DNA of 64,000 nucleotides from Ciona savignyi (lineage: Eukaryota > Chordata > Ascidiacea > Phlebobranchia > Cionidae): contig CH003047.1 of NCBI GenBank assembly GCA_000149265.1, positions 307,070 to 371,069 on the forward strand, in the 5' to 3' direction. Numbering within the stretch: the stretch's first letter is position 1; every line of letters starts with the position of its first letter. Positions 22,713-35,400 of this stretch are shown one piece after another. Under the pieces are notes generated by a model. It saw nothing but the letters and a program-made list of their open reading frames with translations, was not told the origin of the DNA and searched no databases. Position numbers and translations under genes: made by a program.

Positions 22713-24281
22713 ATGGGTTTCAAATATTTTCTGCTGTTATTTTTCGGTAATTTTTATTATTTGTTACTTTAAGTTTTAACTTATACTTTTGATAAGAATA
22801 GCATTTCGGCAATTATTTCCGAGTTGTTATATGTGGTGCTAGTTATTATAGATTGTGGGTTTAAATTTTATTTTGTAGTTTATGACAAAACCACAGTTAG
22901 TTATTTTAAGAAGAAATTATATTAGTGGGAATTATAAACGATTGTTAGTATTTCTTGCAGTTTTTCTTGTTGTGAACGCACGGAAAAATAAAGCTAAAGT
23001 AAGAGCCAAGGACCATCATAAGCCTGATGACACGGTCGTTCATATTTTGCAAAGCGGAGTCGGTAATTCTAAACCTGGTTCAGGTAGACTTTTTCATTTT
23101 ACCTTCTTTAGTTTACCACGATTATGTTGTGTTTTCTACCTTGACAAATTTATTAAGAAGGTATTAGAAACAGCACTAGACTTTTTCGTCAATGAACGAC
23201 AAGGGCACTAATCAGATGCCGCAGATTACAATAGTAGTTCCAAAAACCTTTATCAACTAGAATGTGTCAACCACCACTATTTAAAATCTATATCTCTATG
23301 TGTTTCTTTAAGCTGAAATGTTTGGGTCTATGATTACCCATTTAAAATCACATATGTTAGGTATACATTTTTTAATTTTATTTACCGGGCTAAGGGTTAA
23401 AGCCATGATGGGCTCTTTGCTAAGATCGTTTTTATTTTATAAAGTCGGTATATGTATTGGTCGCGATAACCATTCGGCCCTACAGTCATACACAACTATG
23501 TAACTATGTTCTGTGAAAACAGTATATTGCTGTAGAGCAGCCCTTATCTACAGTGTAGATAAACTGCCAGAGGTTGGTTATGATCGCGTCGGATTTTGGA
23601 CGAGGATACGGCGTCTCCGACTATTATAATCAGCTGGACCATGATTACGAAATTGCAGTGAAACATAAATCATTATTGATTTGTTTGGAAATTTAAACTA
23701 TGAAAACCTAGTTTATTTTGTGTAAAAATTCAATTTATGGCAATAGAAATAGCAATTTCCAAAATTACACGACAATAAATGAAGGTAAAAAAAAACGTGA
23801 AGGTGATTTGTTTGCCATTTGATTTCGAAGGGGCCCATAATACTTAACACATTTCTATATTTTTCTAACAACAATTTTTTCCTTTTTATTTTTTTAATAA
23901 GTTTGCATTAGGAATTCACTTTCGTATATGGTGTGCTTATGGACAAACTCACGAAGACCATGAATATCTAAACATGAATATATTTATTTGATGAAACATT
24001 GTTTTAGGATCAAGCGCGCCAAACAACGATTGCACCAACGTAGATGACGAAGATTGCAGGGGCTCGGGTGGTTCAGGTTCAGGATCAGGATCAGGATTAG
24101 GTCGAAACGTTTTGCAATTTCTTTTTATGCAATATATGTATTTATTTGAACGTGTGCATATTGAATATACCATAGGTTTTTGGTGTATATGTAACATTTT
24201 GCACGAATGTAATAGGATTGCCCTAATACAGGTCCGCTGGTCGTAGAAGCAAAAAAAGGAAAAACACCATTCCGAAACTAG
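22713..24281 (+). CDS. Small secreted Ser-Gly repeat protein (proteoglycan-core-like)
   Basis: Four exons, 22713-22746, 22961-23083, 24008-24100 and 24232-24281, are all joined in phase 1 with GT-AG introns and give 99 aa ending in TAG. The N terminus (MGFKYFLLLFFVFLVVNA) is a signal peptide split by intron 1. A basic stretch follows (RKNKAKVRAKDHHK). Exon 3 carries an acidic DDED at 65-68 and five Ser-Gly dipeptides between residues 72 and 82, the context used for glycosaminoglycan attachment, with Cys61 and Cys69 just before. The arrangement (signal, short core, SG run, two cysteines) recalls serglycin, but homology is not claimed. The donor of exon 3 (gtcgaa) is weak; reading through gives a 50-residue hydrophobic tail instead. 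Confidence 0.65.
23385..23495 (-). mobile_element. SINE family A copy, inverted, in the Ser-Gly gene intron
   Basis: Read on the minus strand it gives GGGCCGAATGGTTATCGCGA, then AGAGCCCATCATGGCTTTAA, matching the plus-strand copy at 21764. It lies in the intron between exons 2 and 3. Confidence 0.6.
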
Positions 24282-26284
24282 AAAAAAAGGTTTATCGATA
24301 ACAGAAAGAAGAACCAAATATTACTATGTAGTAATTATTTTAGACACCGTAATATGATTCCCTTGTCCAATGGTTAAGTAGTATGTTTCTTTTTATTGCA
24401 GTAAAACGGCAATTGTCGTGCACCCTATAAAAAAAAGTAAAGCGACTCTTATTGTGTCATAAAATTTGAGTCATATACATCATTATAACAAAATAAACGA
24501 AACAATCATTTCCTATTATAGGTGTCGTTTTAAACCTATTCCTCTAGTGCAATGGAAATTAACTAATGTCAATAGTCGTAGAATCCAGACTTAAAAAGTG
24601 AAATTTAAAATAGCAGAAAAGCACTGTTGTAGATTTTACTCTTGGGTCGAAAAAAGTCTCATGCTACACTGCAAGGCATAACGCACAGGAAAAAAGCCAC
24701 AATAAGAAGGTTATTCTCGTTGTTCTGAAAGAAATGGCAACGTTTTTAAGTTGCGCAAAAAAACTTTATTGACCAAGCAGAACTTACCGTGCATTAAAGC
24801 AACAGTTCAGTCACACATGGTTCACCCGGTTAACCTAAAATTGTAAATTCGGTAGAAGTTGGTACAATACCCTTGTAAAGCAACTACGCAAAATAACATC
24901 GAATAATCGAAAAGTGCGAAGTGATAAAAAGTGCTGCTCTCTAAAATATTACTAAACTGTAATGCTATTAATCGAAACAGCTAGTTATTTGTATCATAAT
25001 ATATCAAGTACTACAAGACGATTCTTTTATGACCTCTTTCCTAAAAGCCAATTTTTGTTTTTTTCCTGGCATATAAATGATGCAAGGTCTTTTGCAAAAA
25101 AAGTTATCCAATCTAGTTAAAACTTTCAATGTAAAACTAAAACGTTCAGGTTAACTAAAACGCTAATAGTTTGACAAGACATTTGATTTTACTAAACTTC
25201 CAAGGAGAATTCCCAATTCGCCAAAAAATGTAAAAAAAGAAAACTTTTTCAGGAATTTTTACGTTGATATTGTTGTGTGGTTGGTAGTGGCGGGTTGGGT
25301 TGGAGCTACCGACGTTCTGGCGAGCTGCGCTGTGAGCAAGCTTTGCTTTTAAACTCATATAGGACGCTTTTTCCATAGAAACGCTGCTTCTGACTAATTC
25401 GCTTGGTTTCACTATCTATATAAGTCACGTTTAGCATAACGTGTATTCTCTATTTGAAAACAACCACACGTCATTCAGTCATAGTTTTAGTTTGGTTATA
25501 TTTGTTATGTTTTATCTTATCAACTACTATGGGTTATATAGGAAACTCTTACGTGGCTAGAAATGTGCTCTCGGACAATTACATAGCCGCCAGACAGAAC
25601 GATTTAATTGTTCTGTGAAAATTACTCTTAACTGTTTACAAGCAGAGAATGCCATGTCAAAAAAACGATAATACACGCGGGAAACAACCAATAAAGCAAT
25701 TAGAACACGTATAAGCTGAAGGTGTCTTTTCCGGCGTCGAACAGCCGCTATGCATATTATAATAGGCTACACATAAAAGTATGAACTTTGGCATGCAACA
25801 GTTGAATCGCCGATATTTACGGACTAAAACAAAATACTACAAGTTTTTAGTTAGACTGATGAATATAATAGCGTATTAATTAAAATAACCTAGTTTATGA
25901 TTATGGGCAAAGCCATAGAGGTATAACGTAGTTTGGTATTATTCGTTATCCCATGGTTCGCAGCCTTCCGTTCTAATCGCGCGTTCTAGTCGAAATTGCC
26001 AAAAACTGGAGGTTCTTAGGAATTGCAGTCTTTCGGGAATCTTTTGGGAGTATACAAAAACAGAACTCTCTACATGCACAGTTTTTATACGTTCGTGCTA
26101 ACCAAGTTCAGATACATCGCTGTTCCAACAAGTTAAATTTTTTCCTTGTTTTTTTTACCAAGCCAATAGATGATGTTCTTGCAACAAAGACTATTTTTAT
26201 ATATAAAAAACGTATGTGGTTAATGTGGAACGGTCTCATTAACAATTTGGCAACACGACTGTTCTAAATTTCGTAAGCACTCAC
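24282..26284. other. Intergenic region, weak exon candidates only
   Basis: A minus-strand ORF (25412-25155) has a hydrophilic composition and a TAG acceptor at its start in a phase that fits the minus-strand exon at 26402-26285, so it may be its second exon. A further minus-strand spliced-looking segment near 24835-24788 is closed in all three frames. No strong features. Confidence 0.3.
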
Positions 26285-26402
26285 CATCATTTGCGTTATA
26301 TAGCATATCTATTGTCAATTCTCGGTATTGGTGATTTACCATTCTGGAATAAACATTTTTGATTTCTTCAATCCATGCACTGCTTTTACCCATAAAAATC
26401 AT
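26285..26402 (-). CDS. First coding exon of unknown gene, divergent from CABIN1
   Basis: An ATG at 26402, with an in-frame TAA 9 bases upstream, opens 39 codons (contains GKSSAWIEEIKNVYSRM and YRELTIDMLYNAND) and reaches a strong donor gtgagt in phase 1. Read through, the ORF ends at 26220 after 60 codons. Composition is that of a soluble helical protein. I do not recognise it. Its ATG is 13 bp from that of CABIN1 on the other strand. A candidate second exon starts at 25414 (joined residues: Val-Lys-Pro-Ser). Confidence 0.4.
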
Positions 26403-26415
26403 TCGAAGTTAAAAC

Positions 26416-29400
26416 ATGGTAAGTTTTTTTACTGCAAGTTCGAAATGGGTTATATTTATATAAACGAATTGTATAAAACTGTAATACTAATTCATGTAAA
26501 TGCCATCTACTTTCTTGAACTCAATAAATGTATGTATTTTGTGACTGGAAAAAATGACTTAACTTTTAAGAACCACCAGTATCAGGCAAAAATATATTTT
26601 TAAAATTAAATGAAGTACACATTCCCTATCATCAATATGAATTTAGAATTTATAATTAAACGTCACTTGGAATGTGGGATATTTGTGATGACCAACCTAA
26701 TTAATATTACAATTAAGGCAAAGTATCTTGTAATTGTTTCTTGATTGTGTGGTGGAAAACACAAAACTCAGATAAATAAATACTGAATTGAAATACGAAC
26801 AAAAAAGATGAGTATGCCCCAAACCTATTAGATTACCCTTTTCCTTTAAATCCCCATTTATTAAATTTCACTGAAAGTAGAAATTAGTCACATTTACTCT
26901 TTATATAACAGGTAAGAAAATCTTTAATGTAGTTAAATCTTCTGGTGTAGTTGCCTTATATGGTTTGAATCTACAGTGGTAAATCCTAGGTATATTGCGT
27001 GAAATAAACTCCCAAGAATTCCAAGAATACCAGCATGACTGCCGTTTTGCTAATGTTCGGCACCCGTTATTCTGCAACAGCCGATTTATTTTGAAACTTT
27101 TAACTTTATATTGTAAGAAAGTTGTAGATGAATAAAATAAACTGAGAAAGGGCCAAAAGGACCCTACAAACTATAAAAATTCCGCTAAAATATTAAATTC
27201 ATAATTTGCATACTTTATTCAGAAAACATATATATTTAGTTTGGTAACTCAAGAACCCATTAAATTGTAAGATTTTTTTCAGTTTCGGCTTGCAGCATTA
27301 AACAATCAGCCGAATGTCGATGCAACATCTGATCAGAACAAAGGAACGAAAGAAGCACAAGTTTGTTTTAAAATTGTTGCTCTAGGGTTTGCAGTTTTTG
27401 GGATGTCTGTGGCTTCGACATATAATTTAACTAAGTTAAAAAAATTGCAATGAGGACTAAATATCATAATATCTTCTTTTTGTTACAGGAAGTGCAAGCA
27501 TTTGGCCTCTACAATGAAGCACTTCAGTTGCAAAGAGATAAGTTCCATAAGGAAGCCATTGATGTATTTGAGCAACTTTTAAAAACTTCACTTGTTACTG
27601 ACGTAATATATTGTTCATTGTTTGGTATAATTCACATTGGAACAAACTTACTTTTTAATGGGGTGTATAACGTGTATTGTAATGACAATACTCCAATGAA
27701 TTAGAAAATGATTGTAGATTTAGTTAATCTATAAAATCTTTGTGTGTTGCTAATAGGTTACTTTTAGAGTTAGTGCTTATAGTAGACAATTTAACCGAGA
27801 CTTACATTTTAATTTATTTGGTCATAAGTTCTGGTTTAAAACTTTAATTAAAACGTTGACAGGCGGCATCAACGTTAGTAGATGAACATGGGGAGGCGAT
27901 AGAGAGACCGCTGAAAGATCCGGGGTTAATCCTCAAGTATTCAACACACAAAAACCTTGCCAGTATGACTGCAGAATGTGGGGACATTAACACCGCCATG
28001 GAACATTACTTGCAGGTCAATTACTTTCTATTAGATCTCTGAAATACAGTAGGCCTATATGTTATATGATGAGTTTTAATGTTTTTTTTTCAGAACAGTA
28101 CCAAGTAAAAACATTGTTGTGCTAAGTTAGAAGTACCGGTACCATTTTAAAAAAAATAACAATTGGATATAAAGATTTTTTATACTTTTATCAAGAAAAA
28201 TACTATTATTTATTTAGATTTTATATATATATATACATATGTGTATAAGTGTGTGTATTTGTGTGCAGGGGTCAATCCCCAAACCCCTGATATGCCTTTT
28301 AATGCCACAATTGACTTTTTACCCCCTTAATCCTCAGGCTGTTATGTTGGATACAACTGATGTAACGTTATGGTACAGAATCGGAAGTCTGGCCCTCAAA
28401 CTAAGCCGGCTTCCACTTGCTAGACATGCATTTACCAGCGGACTAACCTGCAATGAAAATCATTGGCCATGTTTAGATGCATCCATAACAGTCCTATTTG
28501 CGTTGCTTAACTATGAATGTAAGTGTGTTGTTTTAAAATTATTGGTTAAAACAGAACTTCTTTTAGTTCTTTTTGGGCCAACTTTTATTCCAACACTCTA
28601 TGTGAATATAGTGATTTTGTATGATTGTTACCAGATTTTTATTTTGCCTGGGGTAGAAAATTTCATCATCATGGTAATGAATGCGAGTTATTTTTGTTAT
28701 TGTGTTTGCTTTATTATAAATATTATCATTTAAGTCTTATTAACCTTTGAAACACATTTCCTTTGAAACTAATTTTTTTAGGGTGTGTATAATTTCAATT
28801 CAATGGATGCAATTTACTTCCCAATGTTTAAGTCAAATACAAGTAACTCACAGCATATATTAAAGCTGCTCTTCGGCAACATTTACGAAAGAATCTCAAC
28901 CTAGCTGTGCCATACAGTCTGTAAATTAAAACAAAAACAATCCTTGATATATATATATATAAGATGTTTAATAATTTAACCACATGTGGTGTAGCAAATT
29001 TTTTTTACCTAAATTGAATTTATGTCAAATTAACATTTCAGCTTGTTTATACTGGATTTCCAAAGCACTAGAGAAAGAGCCTTCCTATACAAAAGGTTTA
29101 GTCTTGAGAAGTCAAATGTACAAAGAATGTCCACATCTAAAAAAGGATTTTGAACATTTATTTCGAAACTGGTTTGTACTGTTATTGCTAACTCTGTTGT
29201 GTAATATCACTGTTGCTTTTATCACAGTAAAACTATTTCCTCATTCATTGGACAATTTCCCCAAAAATATAAAACATTAGGTGGCAAATAAAATAATTGC
29301 TTATTTATGTTAAAAAAAATCTTTTACAAACACTATGAATAAGAATATAATGATGAAGTTTAGATGACATATCAGTAATTATGTTTAAACAACCATTTTT

Positions 29401-32400
29401 TAATTATATATCTCTTCTATTTCAGTTCCTTTTCAATAAATAGCATACGGGTTCGCCAAAGGGAAGCTAAACAGGTAAATTAGTATTATGATATTTTGGT
29501 AGTTTAAATACTTATAATATCCGAATCAGTCTAAATCTAGATTTTTTTAAGAAAGCAATTTTTATTTATAATTAATAGCACTATATATAGTGAAACCCCG
29601 CTTACCTGACCACCAATGGGACCGTCATTAAGCGGTCGCGTTAGCGGGTTGGTCGTGTTAGTGAATTTTGATTTGGAGCAAGTTGTCGTTATATGCAGCC
29701 AAAACGTCTGCCTTTTTACTAAATTACCACAAAATGACATTATTTTTTACCAGATACTGCAGAATTAATTTAAACAACTGTTAGCACTGACATTTATTTT
29801 ATAAGATTCAGTTATGTTTGCCACAATTTTTTTCGTTTGTGTGTAACCGCACATTTAATCTTATTGTTTTGATCATAAAAGAAATTTAACTTTATTATTG
29901 TGGTAAAAAAGGCAAATTATTTAGCACGTGTGGTCACTTAAGCGGAGTTAAATTTTAAATTTTGGACCAAAATATGGCAGTCATGGTCTGGAAACCGGGG
30001 TGGTCGCATTATTGAAACAGAATGCAATGCATTACCATAGTAAATTATTTGGCACCGCACTGAAGTGGTGCCTAAACGTACACAAATAAAAGGCATTGTG
30101 CTTTACTATATTTAGTAAATTTCCAATTTGTAGCATCCAATGAATTCAAATGAATTTCGATTTAAATGTTGATTCTGGAATGGACGTTCCTAGTTATAAC
30201 CGACCTACTGTTTCTTCTACAGTACCTAAACATTAAAATATCCCTCTATAGTACGTTGCTTATGCAATGGAGTTGCGTGAGGAACATCGGAAACTGTGCG
30301 TTCGAAAACCAATCCCAGAAGTTGATTTAACCCCATCTCTTTCTACCCTTACATGGGTTAGTGGTAGCTTTCAGTATATAAAACTTAATTATTATTTTAT
30401 TTAATAGTCTTAAGTTTTGGCGATTGTGTAATATTTAAAGTGCATGAGTTATATTGTGCATGAGTTATAAGAAAGAACATTAATCTTTAAAAAGGATCCA
30501 CTTATCCCTTTAGGTTGCCCTGGGTGAAAGTCTTATATCAACATACCACCGCATTGCAAATACCTCTGATGATACGAATATGATATCCAAGGTCTTATTT
30601 GGCTCTCTATCTGAGTTAGAAGCAAAGTCTACAGGTATTGAATTGATCTATATTTGGAATTCGATAAAGTAGAATATTAAATAAACAATATTCATCATGT
30701 AATAATGGAGTTAATATGTATATATTTTTAATTTTGCCTTATCTATCCACCAACATACAAATGACTAAACCATCTACCTGCTTCAAAATCAAAGTTTTTG
30801 CTTACTGATTAGTTTGGTATGTCATTTTTAATTGTAGTTGTCTTGATCTGGGATCTGTATTTGGAAATGCAATTAAGAGCCCTGTGTAGATTCTTTAAGC
30901 ACAGTTGTAAGAAAAACCAGCCGAGAATGCGGTAGATTGATTTTTCTTGTTGTTCTTTACCAGAAACTATGACGTCCTTCGAAAGATTGAGCAGTTGCGA
31001 CGATGAATCAACAGAAACAGAGACTCCTCTTGTGGTATCCGAACTCTCAGAAGATTCCACCAATTTTCTTCTTACTCCAGAAGACCTTTCGGAACCTCCA
31101 TCCTGCCTCCCAACTTCTTTTTCGGTTAAATAAATTCCTACATGTGATTATAATTTTTTAAGCCAGGTTGCTTTACATAGTACCATATCAGTCAAACAGG
31201 TTGTGACAATATCTTCATTGTTTTACTTACTTAGATTTCCTACAATATACCACTCCCTGTGTTGCCCCACCAGTCTAAACATGAGTATTATATATTCCTA
31301 TATTAATACATATGTAAGATTATTTATTATCTTGAGCAAATTGTTTTTTATGTATTATCTATGTTTGTCGGTTTTCATTACCATTCCATTTTCTTTTTAT
31401 ATTTTGGTCTGAAATATTAGGTAAAATCTTCTTCTTTATTTCAGGTGTTTATGACGGCCAATATTCCTATGTCAAATCAAGAAATTGTTGAAGAGAACCT
31501 GATCCTTCAAGAAGAGGATGATAATCAATCTTCGATTGTATTTGATCTTCTTGAGTCCCTTTTATGTAAAGTGGTAAAGCTGGAAAAATCAGAATCTGAT
31601 TTAGTGGTGGACGCAGAAGATTTTGTTTGTAGAAAAATCAGTGGGAGAAAACATTTATTACCGAAGCATCTACAGAAATTGGCGTTAAAACTGATGAAAT
31701 CAACCCTTCAGATTTAATTGTTTTGATTCTGGATGATATTATTAAGGACGTTGAGAGTATTTCTCAAAAAAGAGCAGAGAAACAAAGTGACAAAGAAGTA
31801 GTTTATGATCTAGTTCGATATTTGGTTTCGGAAGTGGAGCAGAAAGTACTTTGCGGAAGTCCAACTGATGATACACAGTCTTCAACAGGTATGTCTACAA
31901 TTTTATTAATTATTTAACATCTAGCTTATATAAATTAAAGCCAAATATTTTTTAGGCGGCGAAGTTAGTAACATGAAAATAAAGGGACAAAATGTCTCTT
32001 TCTTGATTAAGTCCGTTGGCCAAATCTTTAAACTGGACAAAATATCAATTTTGATTTGACCAATTGCAAATTAGGATTATATATTTTTAAAGTATTCTAC
32101 TTAATTAATTTTGATGTGTTTTTAACATTAAACTAATTTTGTTTTTATTATTTTGTATATTCAAATAACATACTACCACAGATTTCGAAATACACCCAAA
32201 TTTGAATAGTGAGGATCTGAACAGTGAGGATACCAAAGTGAAACGAGGATCAAAGCGAAAACGTCAACCAGTTGAGCTGACTCTGTATGTTCATACAAAC
32301 TCTTTTTTGACATTATTAAATCAAACTGTTTTAATAGGTCAAATTTTTACACTTTTATTAGTTATTAGCCTGGGACAACTTACCTTCTAAATGATTTGTC

Positions 32401-35400
32401 TATATGTCCCTGGTAATTGTAGTGATATCTGTTAAGGTGATTGTATCCTTTATCAAAATACTTTAAAATGTCTAGATTAGTACATTTGGTAGTTTAAAAT
32501 TGCAGTGATAACAAATACAAAATTCCGAAGATTGACCAGTGCCCTCTGCTGCTATCATTCCCTTCCACCCTCAGCCACACAAATGTGCTTTATATTATAT
32601 TACAATTAATTCCCTAACTTGGTCCACCTTATTACAGAGATATACTCACGAAACGCAGGTCAACCAGAGTGAGAACTTCAACTCATAAAAAAAGATTGCA
32701 AAAGGTGGATCAGTCAACTTAAGATAGGATGGGAGGATAAGATATTCATGTTTATCCCAGTAAATGGAAAAGGGCATTAGGTGTTAACCACACAGGCAAT
32801 TGTTAAATATAAATCATCACGGCCACTGTTGTACCGGAGCTATTGCAGAGTGTTATGTATGCATTAGACTTTTCTTCAATTTGGTAGAACCCATCATTCC
32901 ACTGGTTCAGGTAATGTCAAATGCCTTACCCAAGGAACTGCAACCATTCAGCTGAAAAGCAACGTACTAATCATCCCAGCGTATCCGTCAGACGACTTAG
33001 TGTTGTTTTATTCAAATCCAGTTCTTTTTTGTGCACTCATATTGTATATCGATATTTACAACTGTTTTTCTTGTTTTCTTTCACTTTAAAATCTAGATTG
33101 AAGCTTGTAGTTCCATTGTGTTGATTTAAAATTGATGTTTTGGTAATTAGGTGCAGATATTTTGTGATTGGTGCTTTTATTCAAGATACAAAAATATCGA
33201 AAGAAATAAAATAGGATATGTCATTCAATAATGGAATGTAGAATGCAGTACCTAAAAATCTATAATTTGAACTGGTTTTAATGGAACATGAGTTTAAATA
33301 CTGGTTAAATTTGTTTATGATCTGACTCTTTGGCTCAATCCAGATGTGTAGAACCTAAAACTGTCCAGGTTAAAGACCATTGTTATCCCCCTTATAGAAT
33401 AAATTGTTTAAGGTTTGTTAACATTGCGCTTAAGACTTGCCAGCTGTCACTGTTGTTTTTAAAATACAACAAAGTTAAACACTCACTTGTAGTGTTATTT
33501 AATTGGTGAAAAACATTAATAATAGTGGGTTAAATTTCTTGTATTGTATGGTCGGAAACTTAAACTCAACTATCATTTGTGGAAAAGAAAATATGGAACA
33601 AAATTATTATTCGGTTGTGTTTTTTGTAGGAAATAATTCCAGCTGTTCCATTTGAGCCAGAGGTGGACTATAAAAAGGAATTGATAGAGCTACTACCACA
33701 TTCAATGCAGAAAATGCAAATGTTAAAACAACTTGCTGCAAAGGATAATAATGGTACGTTTCGAATACAAGTACTGTTATCTGTAAATTGTAGAGGTACT
33801 TGCTTTTTGTCTAATGTTGTTAGTTTATTTTTAATAATTGTTATACAGTTCTGTATTCTCCAAGGACCAACAATTGAACACCCAATTATTTACCAATCAT
33901 TTGGAAGGTTTGAAAGCAAGTTTGCATCAGAACCAGCTACCAATTTATATTATTGTTTTTATTACAGCTTAATTTTCTGTTTTTTGTCTAAAAACTTGAA
34001 TTTTTGTTACTCATGGTATTGGCTAATTACATGCTGATTTCCTATAGCAGTTGAACCGACAAACAAGAATACTGCAAACCCCGAAATACCGAATATACAA
34101 ATTATGTACAAAGATTATACTACTGAAGCTAAAGATGTGCTGGAATTCTTAAGAAATAGTTTGCAAGAAAATGATGGTATTCTAGATCTGCTAAGAAAAT
34201 ATTCTGAATTATTTTCTAAAAAGGTATTGTTTTAACATATGAGTTTTTATATATATAAACTGTTGGATATTTTTTAAAACACAATTTAGCAAATCCAAAT
34301 TAGTGTTAACTCTTTCCGTCCCAACTCGCGCTATATTGCGAGTTGGTGGGAAAACATGGTATCCCGCGTTCCACATAAATAGGTGCAAATCTAAAAAAAC
34401 GATTTCTCCGCAATGCGTAATGGTAGAGACCTCAGCTATGGCTCATTCGATCAAGGAAACCCTCTAATTTATTCTCTGTAATTTTCTGGGAGAAATATTA
34501 AAAATGCGAGGAGTGATAGCCTTTCTTTTTCAAGGCTTCGCCTCTTATTTCTATCGATTTTACACGAATTTACACGTGACTAACTCAGCCAATAGGAGTC
34601 GTGTTAACTTGGGGAGAAGCTGTTTTTGTCAAGCAAGTCTTTCTTTACATTCTCTGTGAATTTCGTGCCGTTGAGATAAGAGGGAGAGCGTTGGTGACGT
34701 TTTCGCTACAGGCGGTAAGCGTCGTGTTCACCAAAGCATGAACCCAGCTGGGCGTGCTGAGCGCACGATAAAGAAAAAGGCGGCGAGACTAGTTGCGTGT
34801 GCCCTGCTTTGATGAATATCATACACTTCGAGAATATTGGAAATAGTATTTGTGTTTGTTTGCTTTTGTATGCCCTTTTTACACTTCCTTCACTGTTCTT
34901 TTTTATACTTTTCACTGTTTTAGTTCTACAAAACTTCAATGCGTTTTGGTTCATTTTTTCATAATATAGTTAGAATAAAGGGAAATTTCAATTAGGAATA
35001 GTAAAAAAACTACTAAAGATAAAAATACAGTTCAAAATTTCCTGAGTACAAAAACTATTAGACAGTCTACATTCCAATTTTCATATCATTTGGGCATACC
35101 AATAATTAGTGAGTATTTCGTTTGTCAGTGCACCTCAAATTTTTCAAAGTCGAGCAAAATTTCTTTAACATATAAAGTGGTGTTCACTAAAATTTACATA
35201 ATATATTTTTTATTGGAGGTAGATTCTAGGTATGTGGCTTGTTTAAAAGAGGGGTAAATTATCTTTCCAACCATACTAAATATTAAATCATAGCATAAAC
35301 TTTGGAAAAACTGTGCTAATTTGAAAATAACTAAAAATTGTAAAAAAACACTGCGGGACAGCATGTTTCAATTAATGCATTTAGCCGGGAGTGAAAGAGT

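Noticed and set aside
31445..31917. Frameshift or pseudogenisation of CABIN1 between two long ORFs
   Set aside because: A 59-bp GT-AG intron with a T-rich acceptor resolves the frame change exactly.
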